Part shown: positions 47,871 to 57,823 of the stretch, in pieces
Layout of the letters: each line of letters starts with the position of its first letter
Numbering within the stretch: position 1 is the stretch's first letter
Assembly (NCBI GenBank): GCA_029721515.1
Contig: CM056556.1
Span: forward strand, 13,722,098 to 13,786,097
DNA from: Synanceia verrucosa
Lineage: Eukaryota; Chordata; Actinopteri; Perciformes; Synanceiidae
Direction of reading: 5' to 3'
Length of the DNA stretch: 64,000 bases
The notes under the pieces: generated by a model
The model's database searches: none
Told to the model about the DNA's origin: nothing
Seen by the model: the letters and a program-made list of their open reading frames with translations, nothing else
Program-made: the position numbers and the translations under genes

Positions 47871-50800
47871 CTACATGACACATATAGTCAATTTTAAAAA
47901 TATTTCTCTCCAACTTGGGTTTGAGCGTATCTAGCTTAGCATAACAAATTGTAAATTGTTAAGTTTCTGAAACTGAATAATGTCTTCTAAACATCAGTAA
48001 CACAACTACTGTATGGAGTATTAATTAGGAGTAATGTTTGTCTGTTAGCTGCAAGTAAAATGTAAGACCGAAACAATTCACAATGATTATCAAGGCTACG
48101 TCAAGTCTTCATTTCCCAGAACACACAACTATCATCTTTTCCTAGGAAAAGATGATAGTTGTGGTAACCAGATGGGAAAGCTATGTGAGGTCCAACTCGT
48201 AGCACAGCCATGTCTGTGAGAACATGGATTATGGTTCTGTTAAAGGTATGGGTTGCCGTATATATAGATTACATCTACTGAATATTTTCAGATTCAATTG
48301 TAATTGGCGTGCTCTGATGAAGTGAACTCTGCTGTCGAGGGGGTTGCCAACCAGGACAGAAGTTGCATGACTTGATCCAACCTGAGGCATGCATAGTGTG
48401 CCATAAAAAAGGCATAGTGTAGCATAACATAAAAAGTCTAAAGGCACCACTACAGTAATACCACAAAGTAGACAAGCCATACAATTTTCATTTAAAAAGT
48501 TCTAATATAAAATGTCATGGAATAAATAAATCAGTATAGCATGTCATAAAAAATAATCATTCATTGTATAGTATGTCAAAAGTTTCATGAAAAACATCAT
48601 AGTAGAGCATGTCATAACAAGCAATAATATGTGAAGAGTCATTAGAGTGTGCCATACATAGTCATAACATACCATGTCATACACATGTCATATAAAAACA
48701 CTTAATATGTCATAAAAACAGCAAAAAGATCCAAAATCTTATGTATGCATTGGTTCCATGCAGCATTGTCCCTCAACTGCATCTCACAGGCAAAGCGTTT
48801 ACTAATGCTTCAATCATTGTGACCTCACACGTCTCATGTCCTGGTTTGCAATAACAGAAGCAATCTGTTCAACAGAACCATCATCCTTGTTCACACAGAC
48901 ACTGCTGTGCGAGGAGTTGTACGTCACAAAGTTAACAATAGTGTAACAGGATGGGACAGAGACTTCGTCATGTAAGTATCAATACCAGGAAAAACAGGAG
49001 AGAAGTTGTGTGTTTTGGAAAACAGACTTGACATGGCTTTGATAATCTTTGGGAACCTTTGTGGTTTTACACTTAGAGTTAGCTGCTCAAATACTACTCA
49101 TAAGCCGTTATAATTGTATTAGAGTAGGTCTGTTATACAACTGCTGTTAACCGTATATAACGCTGTCACAGAGTTGATGGCCAAAGCAAATTATCGTTAC
49201 TTTTTTACCTGAACCCTGATGAATCGAGGTCTTGCGTACGCTGGGAGGTAGTTGACGACCTGCTTGTAGGTCTGCGAACAGTCAAAGTCTCGTCCTTCTT
49301 CCAGAGTGACAGCTGCCATGCCAATCCGCCCCTCATGACCTTATCAAACAATTCAATTCAATGAACATGGAACATATTTAGAGAGTACTAAACTGTATTT
49401 TTAAAATGTGATTTGACATTTTGACTGGCTATTTCTGAAATCAGTGGTTTTACCTTCAACTTTTACCCCGTAGACATTTGCCTCTGAAATGCAATCAGCC
49501 ATTGTGAGAATGTCTGCAACCTCTGACGTGGCAACGTTTTCTCCTTTCCATCTGCAACAACAAGCAAGCAACGCAATCAAAAATAAGAAAACAGTTGTGC
49601 AGCCCATCATCCCAAATGACCACCTGAGTGATATTCAGACAAAAAACTGAAACAGAGCCATGCAGTCAGAAATTATGATTAATTGTAACTCCCCAAATCT
49701 TTCATAATGTAGAAAAATATGGACAAACTGATGCTTTAAATTGTACGCAGCCACAATCTATCAACCCTTAAGATTTTTTATCATCCTATACTAACAAAAG
49801 AGGAGTCACTACTTGCCTGAAAGTGTCACCAACTCGATCCTGAAAGTACACAAAGCTCATGTGATCAAACCGAAGCAAATCTCCAGTGTTGAAGTACAGG
49901 TCGCCTTTTTCCAACACGTCACGAAGCCTCTTCTTGTCAGTCTGTTTCTGGTTGCCAGCGTAACCAACAAAGGGTGACCTCTGAGTGACCTTTCCTACCA
50001 AAAGTCCTGTCTCACCTGACAAAAAGATGCACAAAAACATCCATCAGTTTCTCCCGGACCAGAGATGACGCCTCAAGGCTGTATGTCCAACCAACAGATT
50101 ATATTAAATTTACAATAAATAAAACAGATAAAAACAGCACATTTTCGCTTCATAAAAAGTCAAACAATTCACTATCAACATTGTAGTCAAGTCGTTTTAT
50201 TTCAGTCGACTAATAGATTAATGGTTTAATCATTTTAGACAACAAATGAGGTGCTGCTGCTGGTGTCAAATAAAGAGAAATAAGAATTCACAAGTACTTT
50301 ACCACCCTAACAGTGACTCACCTGTAGCCACCTCGATGCACAGACCCTCTGAGTTCCTGACAGGCTCCTCCTTCTCAATGTCAAACTTGATCAAAGTGTA
50401 CGGAAAGAAATACTAGAAAGACAGTGAACAAGTGACTTAGGTATAAAGGGTGTATTGTTTGACAGCTCAAGGCACCAGTGAAAGGGCGTATTCACACCAA
50501 GAAGGTCCGTTAGTTCACTTGCTTTGGTCCGGACCAAATGTTTTTTTTTCGCTTTCACACTGTGATTCATTGCAACAGGACCAGAATTAACACATGTGCT
50601 AAGGTCAACCACTGGACGGTAAACGTGTAAATGTATGTAAACAATGGAGACTTTGCGTGCAGCTCTCGTTATCCTTATAGCAATATGGTTTATACATTTA
50701 CAGCTTTTTGCAGAAAAGACAGAACAGGTAGCGTTCACTTCACGTGTCTCTCTCTGTGTGTGTGTTGTGTTGATACATGCGTGCAAAATACGGGAGCCCG

Positions 50801-53800
50801 TCAAATCCAAAAAGGTAGATTTTTTTGCAACTGGGTCGGGTCAAGGTCGGACCGCTTTCACACCTGAAACGATCCGCACTAGAGTTCGATGGGAACCGCT
50901 CTGAGACCACCTCCTCAGCTGGGTCTCTGTCCACTTGTTTGGTCTGCACCACAGTTCGAGTGATTGTATTCACACCGACCAAAAAGGTCTGAACTAATCG
51001 AGGAAACGAACTTGAGTTTTTTTTTTTAATCAAACTAAACAAGGCAGGTGTGAATACAGCCTAACACTAGTTTAGGCACAGAAGTGGCGCAAAACACAGA
51101 GAGTACAGCTGAGGCTGATGGAGCCAACATCAACTTTGAGGATCTGGTCATAAAAGTTTTGTACAAGTTGAAATTATGACCCGATGAGGAAACGTTAAAG
51201 AACCACCAACATGAAGATAATTTATCTTGAGGGCAACGTGATTATCTGTAACAAATCTAATTGTTGTTGAGACAAATGTCAACCTCATAATGGAGCTAGT
51301 TTAAAAAGTCTTAAGTGTTATTAAGACGTATCCTCTGGCAACCAGGAACGTCTGTATGAAATTCCCCAATGATTCATCTCATAGTTTTTGAGATATGTCA
51401 GTGTGGACTGAAGCAGTGCTGCTGCTGCTGTGGCTAAAAACAGCAGACACATTCCTCTACTTACCCTGTGGAGAAAATTGACTCGCCCCACTGCACCGAT
51501 CTTGGACGTATAGTTGATGAAGCCGATGTTTCCCTCTGTGGCGGCGTACAACTCTCTGACTTTAATGTCCCCGAAGCGATTCAGAAACTCAGACCAAACG
51601 TCTGTTCGGACTCCGTTGCCGATTGCGATCCTCACTCTGTGGTTCTTCTCATTATCTTTCTACAAAAAAATATCAGAATGACTCGCAGTCAAAACAAAGA
51701 CGTGCAAGGCTTTGTATATCCAACGATAACAATCCTTCATTAATTCAACCAGAAGGTTGACATTCCTTTTACCTTGGGCATGTTGCAGAGGTAGCGCATT
51801 GTTTCACCAATGTACTGCATCACTGTCACATTATGCTTCCTGCAGTCATCCCAGAACTGAGAGGCAGAGAACTTTCTCTTCAGAACAATGGTTATACCTG
51901 TAACAAACATCACATAACAAAGCTTTTATCTTAGTGCAAACCAACACAGCACCAGGTGTGTGGATCTTTAGAGGAGTACGAGGATATCACCTCTCTCAAT
52001 GGCTCCAACCATCCCTATGAGGAAGCCTGCGCTGTGATAGAGGGGCAGATTGATGTAGAAGACGTCCTCCGATGTGACTCCACATGCTGCCTGGATGAAG
52101 GAGGCGGCCCAGACTCTCTCATGAGTGACAACGGCTGCTTTCGGCAAACCTTCAAAGGTCAAAGGATAACTAATCACCATCAAGTCGTTTTTTTATATGC
52201 AGTTTTAAAAAGCTGAGCAAATTTACTGGATGTCATACAGAGAATTCTGGGTGTTTTTAGCATAATTTTAGCTCATTGTTTTGGCTCACTCTCACCTCTG
52301 TCATCAGATCTGTTAAACCCACTGATCAGCACCAAAGGCCCATCAGTTAAAGAGCCAGAAATTTCCTTCCATAAATGAAAATGCTAATGTTGCTCCTTGT
52401 CTGCTAGATGTATAAAGAGGTTAACTGATAGTTTAACCTTGGGCTGGTGTGCTCTGTTATTAATTACTGAACATGAGGAAACCAGAATCACAGAAAGCTG
52501 GACAGCTTTGCAGATTAAAGGAACTTTATTTGGGTTTTCAGTTGCTCCTGTATATCTATATACACTGCACAAATAGAAAATGATATCCAACATTACAACT
52601 CGAATCTCTATCTCTAATTTCTGGTAGTCAAACACAAATTCTATCAGTAAAAAATAAACTTTAAGAAATGGAAGATATTATCTCGTCAAACTAATAAAAA
52701 TCAAAGAATAACTGACTCAAAAGTGCAGATCAGGTTGGTGGACAATTCTCCGTTGGCTCAGACTATTTATAGAGACACTGGTCCTGATTATTAGATGGAG
52801 TTCCCCTGCTCTTAATTATTTTATCCAGCACAGGTGAGCTCTTTGCTCCTACCAGAGCTAAACAGGAACCTATCTAACGCTATCAGAGAGAACAGTGTGT
52901 GAGAAGATGATGAGCTCCTCAGACTCACATGTATGAAAATGAGACGTGATAAAATATTAGAAATATATCTCAATCAGTAGAATGCAGTACAAGTTAATGC
53001 ACCACAAACTGCACAAACACTGTAAAACTGAACATTCTAAATGACTGCAGGACAGACTGCTTTAGTCCCAGTTCCTGGTGTACCTGTGGTGCCCGACGTG
53101 TAGATGTACAAAGCAGTGCTCCTGATGCTGACGTTGGCTCTGAGGTCCGGGGACAGCGGCTGATCTGAGGCCTGGGAGATCTTGTCAGACAAAGTGCTGA
53201 TGCCCTGAATGCTGCAGGCCTCTGACAGGAGGTACACACTGATACCTTGCTCCTTCAGCGTCGGTAAAACCTCCTCCACAGCCTCCTGCAGCTCTGCAAA
53301 CACAGAGAGGCATTCAGCTTCTACATAACATGTGAGAGCGCCGTGTTGTGCAATGCAGCACATTGGCTTCATGTTACCTCACATCCCACTGGGACACGAG
53401 CACATGCTCACTCTAAATGTGTACATTTCAGTGACGGGGAAGCTCTAGAGCCACATTGGGAGTGCAGAGAGATGAGTTTCCAGTGCCTCAAATGAACTCA
53501 TGACTGAATGTGGAGCAGTGACTGAAAAAGAAAAGTTGATTAAACTTTGTTCCTGAAAACTTTTGCTGAAGAAGCAACTTGATACTGATGGCATGTGACT
53601 AATAAGTTTCCCTGGCCTGTATTCTTATAAATGTAACACTACTTGAAAGTCACAGTTCTCTGTTTGGCTGTAATCAGCAGAACAACTTAAAATATGATAT
53701 AGTAACTGAAACATTAGATGTTGGATTTGTTGCCGCCACAAATCATGTGGGTAATAAATGTTGTCTACTGGTGGAGGATCAACTCAGATCTCTTGAGAAA

Positions 53801-54521
53801 TTTTAAGAAGCAGCACCACATTAAAGTTCTTCACAGTGGCTCCTGGAACAGGGGAATATGGACAAAAGTTCATTTTGATGTCTTTTGGCAGGTTACTCCA
53901 GCCCTGATAGTCATAATCACATTCTTAGCACAACACAAAGCACCTTCTAAATGAATTTATTTGAGGACTTTGCACTTGTTTGCATGCTTCCAGATTCATG
54001 GAGACAGAGCTGACAAACATCAGGCCAACAATGTGCATCTCACCTTGAGAGGCGATGATCACTTTGGCCCCGCAGCAGGAGAAACAGTGCAACAGAGACT
54101 TGCTTCTGATGTTAAAGTTGAGCAAAGCAGCCGGACAGCCCAGCTTGGCCAAACCGAGCCAAATCCAAATGTAACTGGGCTCGTTGGCCAGAAACAAGGC
54201 GACCGGGTCCCCCTCCTTCAGTCGGGCTTCAGCCTGCAGAGCCCTGGCCACCTTGTTGCTCTGTTTGTCCACCTCTCCATACGAATAATCCCGTCCTTCA
54301 AAGCGCACAAATGTCTTGTTGGGATGCCTCTTCGATGCCTCCAAGAAACAGTCCAAGACGCTGTAGAAAGGTTTGCTCTTCTTGTATTTAACGAGCCTGA
54401 AGCCCAGTTTGATGCTCGTCAGGATGTAAGCGCAGTCGTCGCTTAAGTGTGGAAAAAGTGTCCTGAGGAATGAGAAGGACAGAATAGCCAATCCGGCTAA
54501 AACAGTGAACCAGATGTACAT
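47694..54521 (-). CDS. slc27a2: Fatty acid transport protein / very-long-chain acyl-CoA synthetase, SLC27A2-like, copy 1 (10 exons, 620 residues)
   Basis: Membrane acyl-CoA synthetase. Family members activate long and very long chain fatty acids (and bile acids for SLC27A2) with ATP and CoA at the ER or peroxisome and promote uptake. The ten exons join without frame break to 1863 bases, the same 620 residues as human SLC27A2. A hydrophobic N-terminal segment (MYIWFTVLAGLAILSFSFLR) anchors it. The AMP-binding motif YIYTSGTTGLPKAAVVTH lies at ~222-239, YAATEGNIGF at ~362-371, and the ATP-binding/FATP signature YFNTGDLL...DRVGDTFRWKGENVAT ends at ~494. C-terminus is REIKL. The start at 54521 matches the family N-terminus; an upstream in-frame ATG at 54650 would add 43 unlike residues. 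SLC27A6 is the nearest alternative. A second copy lies upstream in the same orientation. Confidence 0.9.
48125..48162. repeat. Perfect 38-bp palindrome
   Basis: ACAACTATCATCTTTTCCT is followed immediately by its exact complement reading back, with no spacer. Position 48143/48144 is the axis. Confidence 0.95.
48390..48725. repeat. Degenerate tandem repeat of GTCATAAAA-type units
   Basis: Recurrent phrases such as AGCATGTCATAA, GTATGTCAAAA, GAGCATGTCATAAC, CATGTCATACAC and AATATGTCATAAAA occur roughly every 30-40 bases. An old minisatellite. Confidence 0.65.
49209..49339 (-). CDS. slc27a2: slc27a2 copy 1 exon 9
   Basis: Residues ~519-562, HEGRIGMAAVTLEEGRDFDC onward to YARPRFIRVQ. Confidence 0.96.
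49454..49551 (-). CDS. slc27a2: slc27a2 copy 1 exon 8
   Basis: Residues ~486-519, WKGENVATSEVADILTMADC onward to VYGVKVEG. Carries the family-diagnostic WKGENVAT. Confidence 0.96.
49817..50015 (-). CDS. slc27a2: slc27a2 copy 1 exon 7 (GC donor)
   Basis: Residues ~420-486, GETGLLVGKVTQRSPFVGYA onward to DRVGDTFR. The 3' end reads TTTCAG followed by GCAAGT on the minus strand, a GC-AG intron. The conserved junction with exon 8 (RWKGENVAT) requires this site. Confidence 0.93.
50322..50412 (-). CDS. slc27a2: slc27a2 copy 1 exon 6
   Basis: Residues 390-420, YFFPYTLIKFDIEKEEPVRN onward. Phase 0 at the acceptor, phase 1 at the donor, as in copy 2. Confidence 0.94.
50413..51464 (-). other. slc27a2: slc27a2 copy 1 intron 5, with an inverted-repeat transposon
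   Basis: 1.05 kb, more than half of which is the MITE-like element at 50484-51062. Confidence 0.7.
50484..51062. mobile_element. MITE-like element with GTATTCACACC inverted ends
   Basis: Begins GGGCGTATTCACACCAAGAA and ends AGGCAGGTGTGAATACAGCC, inverted copies of each other (GGCTGTATTCACACCTGCCT). Internal motifs GGTCCGGACC, TTTCACACC and ATTCACACCGACC recur in both directions. It has no coding capacity, and no clear target-site duplication was seen. hAT-type is a guess. Confidence 0.7.
51465..51659 (-). CDS. slc27a2: slc27a2 copy 1 exon 5
   Basis: Residues 325-389, NHRVRIAIGNGVRTDVWSEF onward. Contains ELYAATEGNIGFINY, the adenylate-binding A5-type motif. Confidence 0.96.
51773..51897 (-). 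CDS. slc27a2: slc27a2 copy 1 exon 4
   Basis: Residues ~283-324, ITIVLKRKFSASQFWDDCRK onward, then VTVMQYIGETMRYLCNMPK. Confidence 0.95.
51991..52149 (-). CDS. slc27a2: slc27a2 copy 1 exon 3
   Basis: Residues ~230-283, GLPKAAVVTHERVWAASFIQ onward, with INLPLYHSAGFLIGMVGAIE. Confidence 0.95.
52150..54043 (-). other. slc27a2: slc27a2 copy 1 introns 1 and 2
   Basis: Intron 2 (52150-53083) and intron 1 (53294-54043). No mobile element, RNA gene or extra exon recognised. Confidence 0.55.
53084..53293 (-). CDS. slc27a2: slc27a2 copy 1 exon 2
   Basis: Residues ~160-230, ELQEAVEEVLPTLKEQGISV onward to YIYTSGTTG, the first part of the AMP-binding motif. Confidence 0.95.
54044..54521 (-). CDS. slc27a2: slc27a2 copy 1 exon 1
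   Basis: Residues 1-160. Start MYIWFTVLAG. Includes the membrane anchor and the conserved IWIWLGLAKLGCPAALLNFN and RSKSLLHCFSCCGAKV stretches. The donor is GTGAGA. Confidence 0.93.
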
Positions 54522-55116
54522 TTTTGCAAAGCGCAGCAGGCAGACGCATCTGTCACTGAGAGGCAGGAGGTGGATGTTTGGCAGCTCAGTGATATTTGTG
54601 ACAAAGTTCATCCACTCAGTGCAGCCTGAGAGCCCGGGGCGGTGCTCCACTGTGGCCCCATGACCCCTCCTTCATTGCGGAATGTTTTCCAGTCCTCAGA
54701 CCCCACACTTTCACACCCACTGTGGACTGGTTGTACACTCCTTTCTATCCATATTTATGTTATATTCGCGTTGCATTACTGCACTGGTATGCTGCACAAC
54801 TTGACTCTAATAAACAGAGAGACAAGTGATTAAATAAACTGACAAAGCTCTGCAGCTCTCTGTCACACCTGCGACACCTCCAGGTTATGAACTTTAACTG
54901 CAGTTTATTTTTTCATGGTTATTGTTCTTATTTTTTGCAGCAGAAACTGAATTCTACATATTGTTATAAATAACTTTTATTTGATATATTATTTTATTTT
55001 TTAGCCATCACAGAAGCTGAAACAGAATCATAAACAAATCTGCGACCTCTTAGGTGGGCATGCTCCCCTTAAACTGAGCTGTTTCTGATTTATGAGGAGA
55101 GCTGTGGCTACACGTC

Positions 55117-55118
<2 letters not shown>

Positions 55119-55156
<38 letters not shown>
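55119..55156. repeat. (CA)n microsatellite
   Basis: About 19 CA units, preceded by CGTCCC. Confidence 0.97.
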
Positions 55157-55157
<1 letters not shown>

Positions 55158-55217
55158 GTTTAAGTTACCTTTAGGGTATTTAGGCATTTTACCCTTGGAG
55201 ACCAACTTTGAAAAACT

Positions 55218-55272
55218 TACCCTAAACCCTAACTACAAAAACTAACCCCCTAACCTCAACCTAACCCTAACC
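55218..55272. repeat. Short telomere-like CCCTAA cluster
   Basis: ACCCTAAACCCTAAC, then CCCCCTAACCTCAACCTAAC and CCTAACC. Degenerate CCCTAA units next to the CA microsatellite; such combinations recur in fish dispersed repeats. Confidence 0.6.
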
Positions 55273-55579
55273 ACTATTCTTGATAATGATCCATTTTGCT
55301 ACTAAAGTTGTCCCATGTGGAGCTGAAAATAATGATTATTTTAATTGATTAAAAATCTGTCATTTTGTCTATAAATCAATTAAATGCTGAGGCTACAACA
55401 GTATATTGCAGAAAATGCTGACAACCAGAACCCTACCTGATGGCATGAAACTGTCCAAAAACATTACCTGAAAAAACAAACCTATGTAAAAATGGACCTG
55501 ACTTGAGAAGTCAACAACATAAAAGTTTTGAGCTTCGACGAAATCCCTGAAAGATCTCTGACAAGGCAACCATAGGCCT

Positions 55580-55602
55580 CACACACACACACACACACAC
55601 AC
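55580..55602. repeat. Short (CA)n tract
   Basis: About 11 CA units. Confidence 0.95.
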
Positions 55603-57128
55603 CTTGGATTATTATGCCCACTTCTTTGTTCTCAGCTATGAAAGACAAACAATGCCAGTACATCAGTAATCAGCATTCAAAGACTTGCAGAGCATTGATC
55701 ACTTGTCCTCAAGGCCTTGAGACCTGTGATTGATAATAATTTGATTTTGACTGTGGCTTAATATATTCAGTTTCCATAAATTGTTGGTGCATCACTGACA
55801 AACACTGAATTCTGCTTTAATTTGTGTGCTGTAGCAAGAAGGAAAGGATTCATTGATGTATCTTGTCAAAGACTGTGATGCACAAACACCATTTTTTAAC
55901 TTTTTGGTCGTGCTAGATGGAGTGACTGACTGTGTGACACTCATTAAAACTGCAGGTACCTGCAGTCTCAGCTATTTAAAGTAAGTATAAGTATAGAAAA
56001 ACTTGGATAACAACACAGGAGGAGAATAACATCATTTCTGCTCAGGCAGACATTATAAGTGTTGATGTCATATTATATTAATGCTCTGAATATTGTATAA
56101 AGGATTAAAGCAAAAAACAGATGATAGTGGTGAATTGCTCGTTATGTTGCACATTTTCAGGGGGGATTAAAACTCTCGTTAACATCAGTGATCAGTAAGA
56201 ACAATCCACCATGATCACGGTCTCCCTGCCTGAGCTGCCTGACCTCATTAACCATGGATGTCTTTAGCTGTCGAGGTGTCCTCTATGATGCTGATCCCTG
56301 GTTTGGCTGCAGCCTGGGTCACCCTCCACCCTGCAGACGAAAGGGCAGTTTCTGTCCTTGGTCATGACATTGATCAGAAACACTGTGCAGTGCTTTAAAA
56401 GAACCAAGCTGAAGATTTATTTAAGTTCATTCTGTGTTATGTGACACAGAAACCAGTCATGTGAATATTTTCAGCAAAATATTTTATTTAGCTGTAAAGC
56501 TGTAAGCTCACTTAACATTTACAGAGAGAAAAACATCTTTGGCTGCTACTAAGAACATTTAGAATTACTGAAGCCATGTTAGTGAGCCGTCATGCAGTGG
56601 AAGGGCTCTGGCACCATAAAGCTAACTGATGTGATTAATTACACCTGAAGTCGTCATCATGATGGCTCAATCTAGAGGTGGTGTTTGGTTGGACATTCAT
56701 GGATAAACAACTAATTTTAAGTTAAGAAAACACAACAATTCCTATTTCCACATGATTATACACTGATCATACTGATACAAGATGTTTTCTTACTTTACTT
56801 CTTTTTATCATACTCCATTTCTGCCACCGATTCCACTGAAATGCAACACAATTTTTACTTTAAAACTATGTTTTATACAAAAGTAAAAGGAGCAATTTAA
56901 TCCACAATATTGATCAGAATATTCACAATATTATTTTCCTCAAATAGATCAGCCCAAAAGAGAGGGATCAACATAAACATTCATCATAGCAGAAGAAATG
57001 TCCAGCTCTGACTCTGATAATAGCTTCAAAAGACCAGAATGGTACATACTCAGACACCACTGTTTGAAAAAGGGGCTCTCCTACTGCAAAAACTTGCAAT
57101 AACGTCTCTGTGTAACAAGCTCAAATGT

Positions 57129-57437
57129 ATGGTGGCCCTGAGGTGTAAATCACGATGGCAAATGAGAAAATACAACTTCAAAACCCAACAACGTTAACCA
57201 AACCGGGAAAGGTTTGGCTCAGGCGCCATCTTGTTATGAGTCATGTCGCCCAATCAGCAACTATTCATGGCGCCTGAGAGTACCTACATTTCCTGGTTTG
57301 GTTAATGTCCTTGTGTTTTCTGATTTATCGTTGTGATTATTGATTTGTCCTTGTGTTTTCTCTTTTGTTGTTGTGATTTCTGGTTTGTTGTTGTGTTTTC
57401 TGATTTTCCGTTGTGATTTTCACTTCAGGGCCACCGT
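57129..57437. mobile_element. Inverted-repeat element with internal ~20-bp tandem units
   Basis: Left edge ATGGTGGCCCTGAGGTGTAA and right edge TTCACTTCAGGGCCACCGT are inverted copies, and the adjacent GTGATTT/AAATCAC also pairs. The right half is built of repeated TTGTTGTTGTGTTTTCTG-like units of about 20 bases (57310-57420). No ORF. Non-autonomous, family unknown. Confidence 0.65.
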
Positions 57438-57646
57438 ACAAACGTGCTCTCTGGAGGAGAAAAAAAGTAATTTTATGATATGAAATTACTGCAGAAATAG
57501 AACAAATGGAAACAGTTAAAAGAGTAAAGCAGATTAAACCACTTCATCACATAACAATCCTTCACATGAAGTGAACATCACAGATGGCTGATATGTTACA
57601 GTAGCAGGAGGATTTTTCCTTTCACAGGGAGCCAACAAAAGCCTCT

Positions 57647-57823
57647 TTAAATTTTGATCTTCCCTGATGATATTGAGTTGAATATGTCCATCGTAAGTGG
57701 GACGTAATTCTTGTCTTTCTCATCTAGAAAGTAGAGCGGCTCTTTCACTTGATCTGGGTTGAAACCCTCGTTCACCAGCTTCACCTTCAAGTGCTTGAAT
57801 GTGCCTGTAACGTCCAAGGAGCT
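57647..57823 (-). CDS. slc27a2: slc27a2 copy 2 exon 10 (stop codon)
   Basis: SSLDVTGTFKHLKVKLVNEG onward, FNPDQVKEPLYFLDEKDKNY, ending GKIKI and TAA. Confidence 0.96.
   Translation of the reverse strand, partial: SSLDVTGTFKHLKVKLVNEGFNPDQVKEPLYFLDEKDKNYVPLTMDIFNSISSGKIKI

Larger units (their letters stand above)
47871..49208 (-). other. slc27a2: slc27a2 copy 1 intron 9, with palindrome and degenerate tandem repeat
   Basis: 1.34 kb. Holds a 38-bp perfect palindrome (48125-48162) and an AT-rich field of degenerate CATGTCATAA units (about 48390-48725). Confidence 0.7.
54522..57646. other. Spacer between the tandem slc27a2 copies
   Basis: Contains the 5' flank of copy 1 and the 3' UTR of copy 2. 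It holds CA microsatellites at 55119-55156 and 55580-55602, a short telomere-like CCCTAA cluster at 55218-55272, and an inverted-repeat element at 57129-57437. No TATA box or CpG island stands out before 54521. Minus-strand AATAAA candidates for copy 2 occur near 56413 and 56482. Confidence 0.6.

Noticed and set aside
54522..54650. Upstream in-frame start for slc27a2 copy 1 at 54650
   Set aside because: It would add 43 residues without likeness to the family, whose N-terminus begins with the hydrophobic anchor at 54521.
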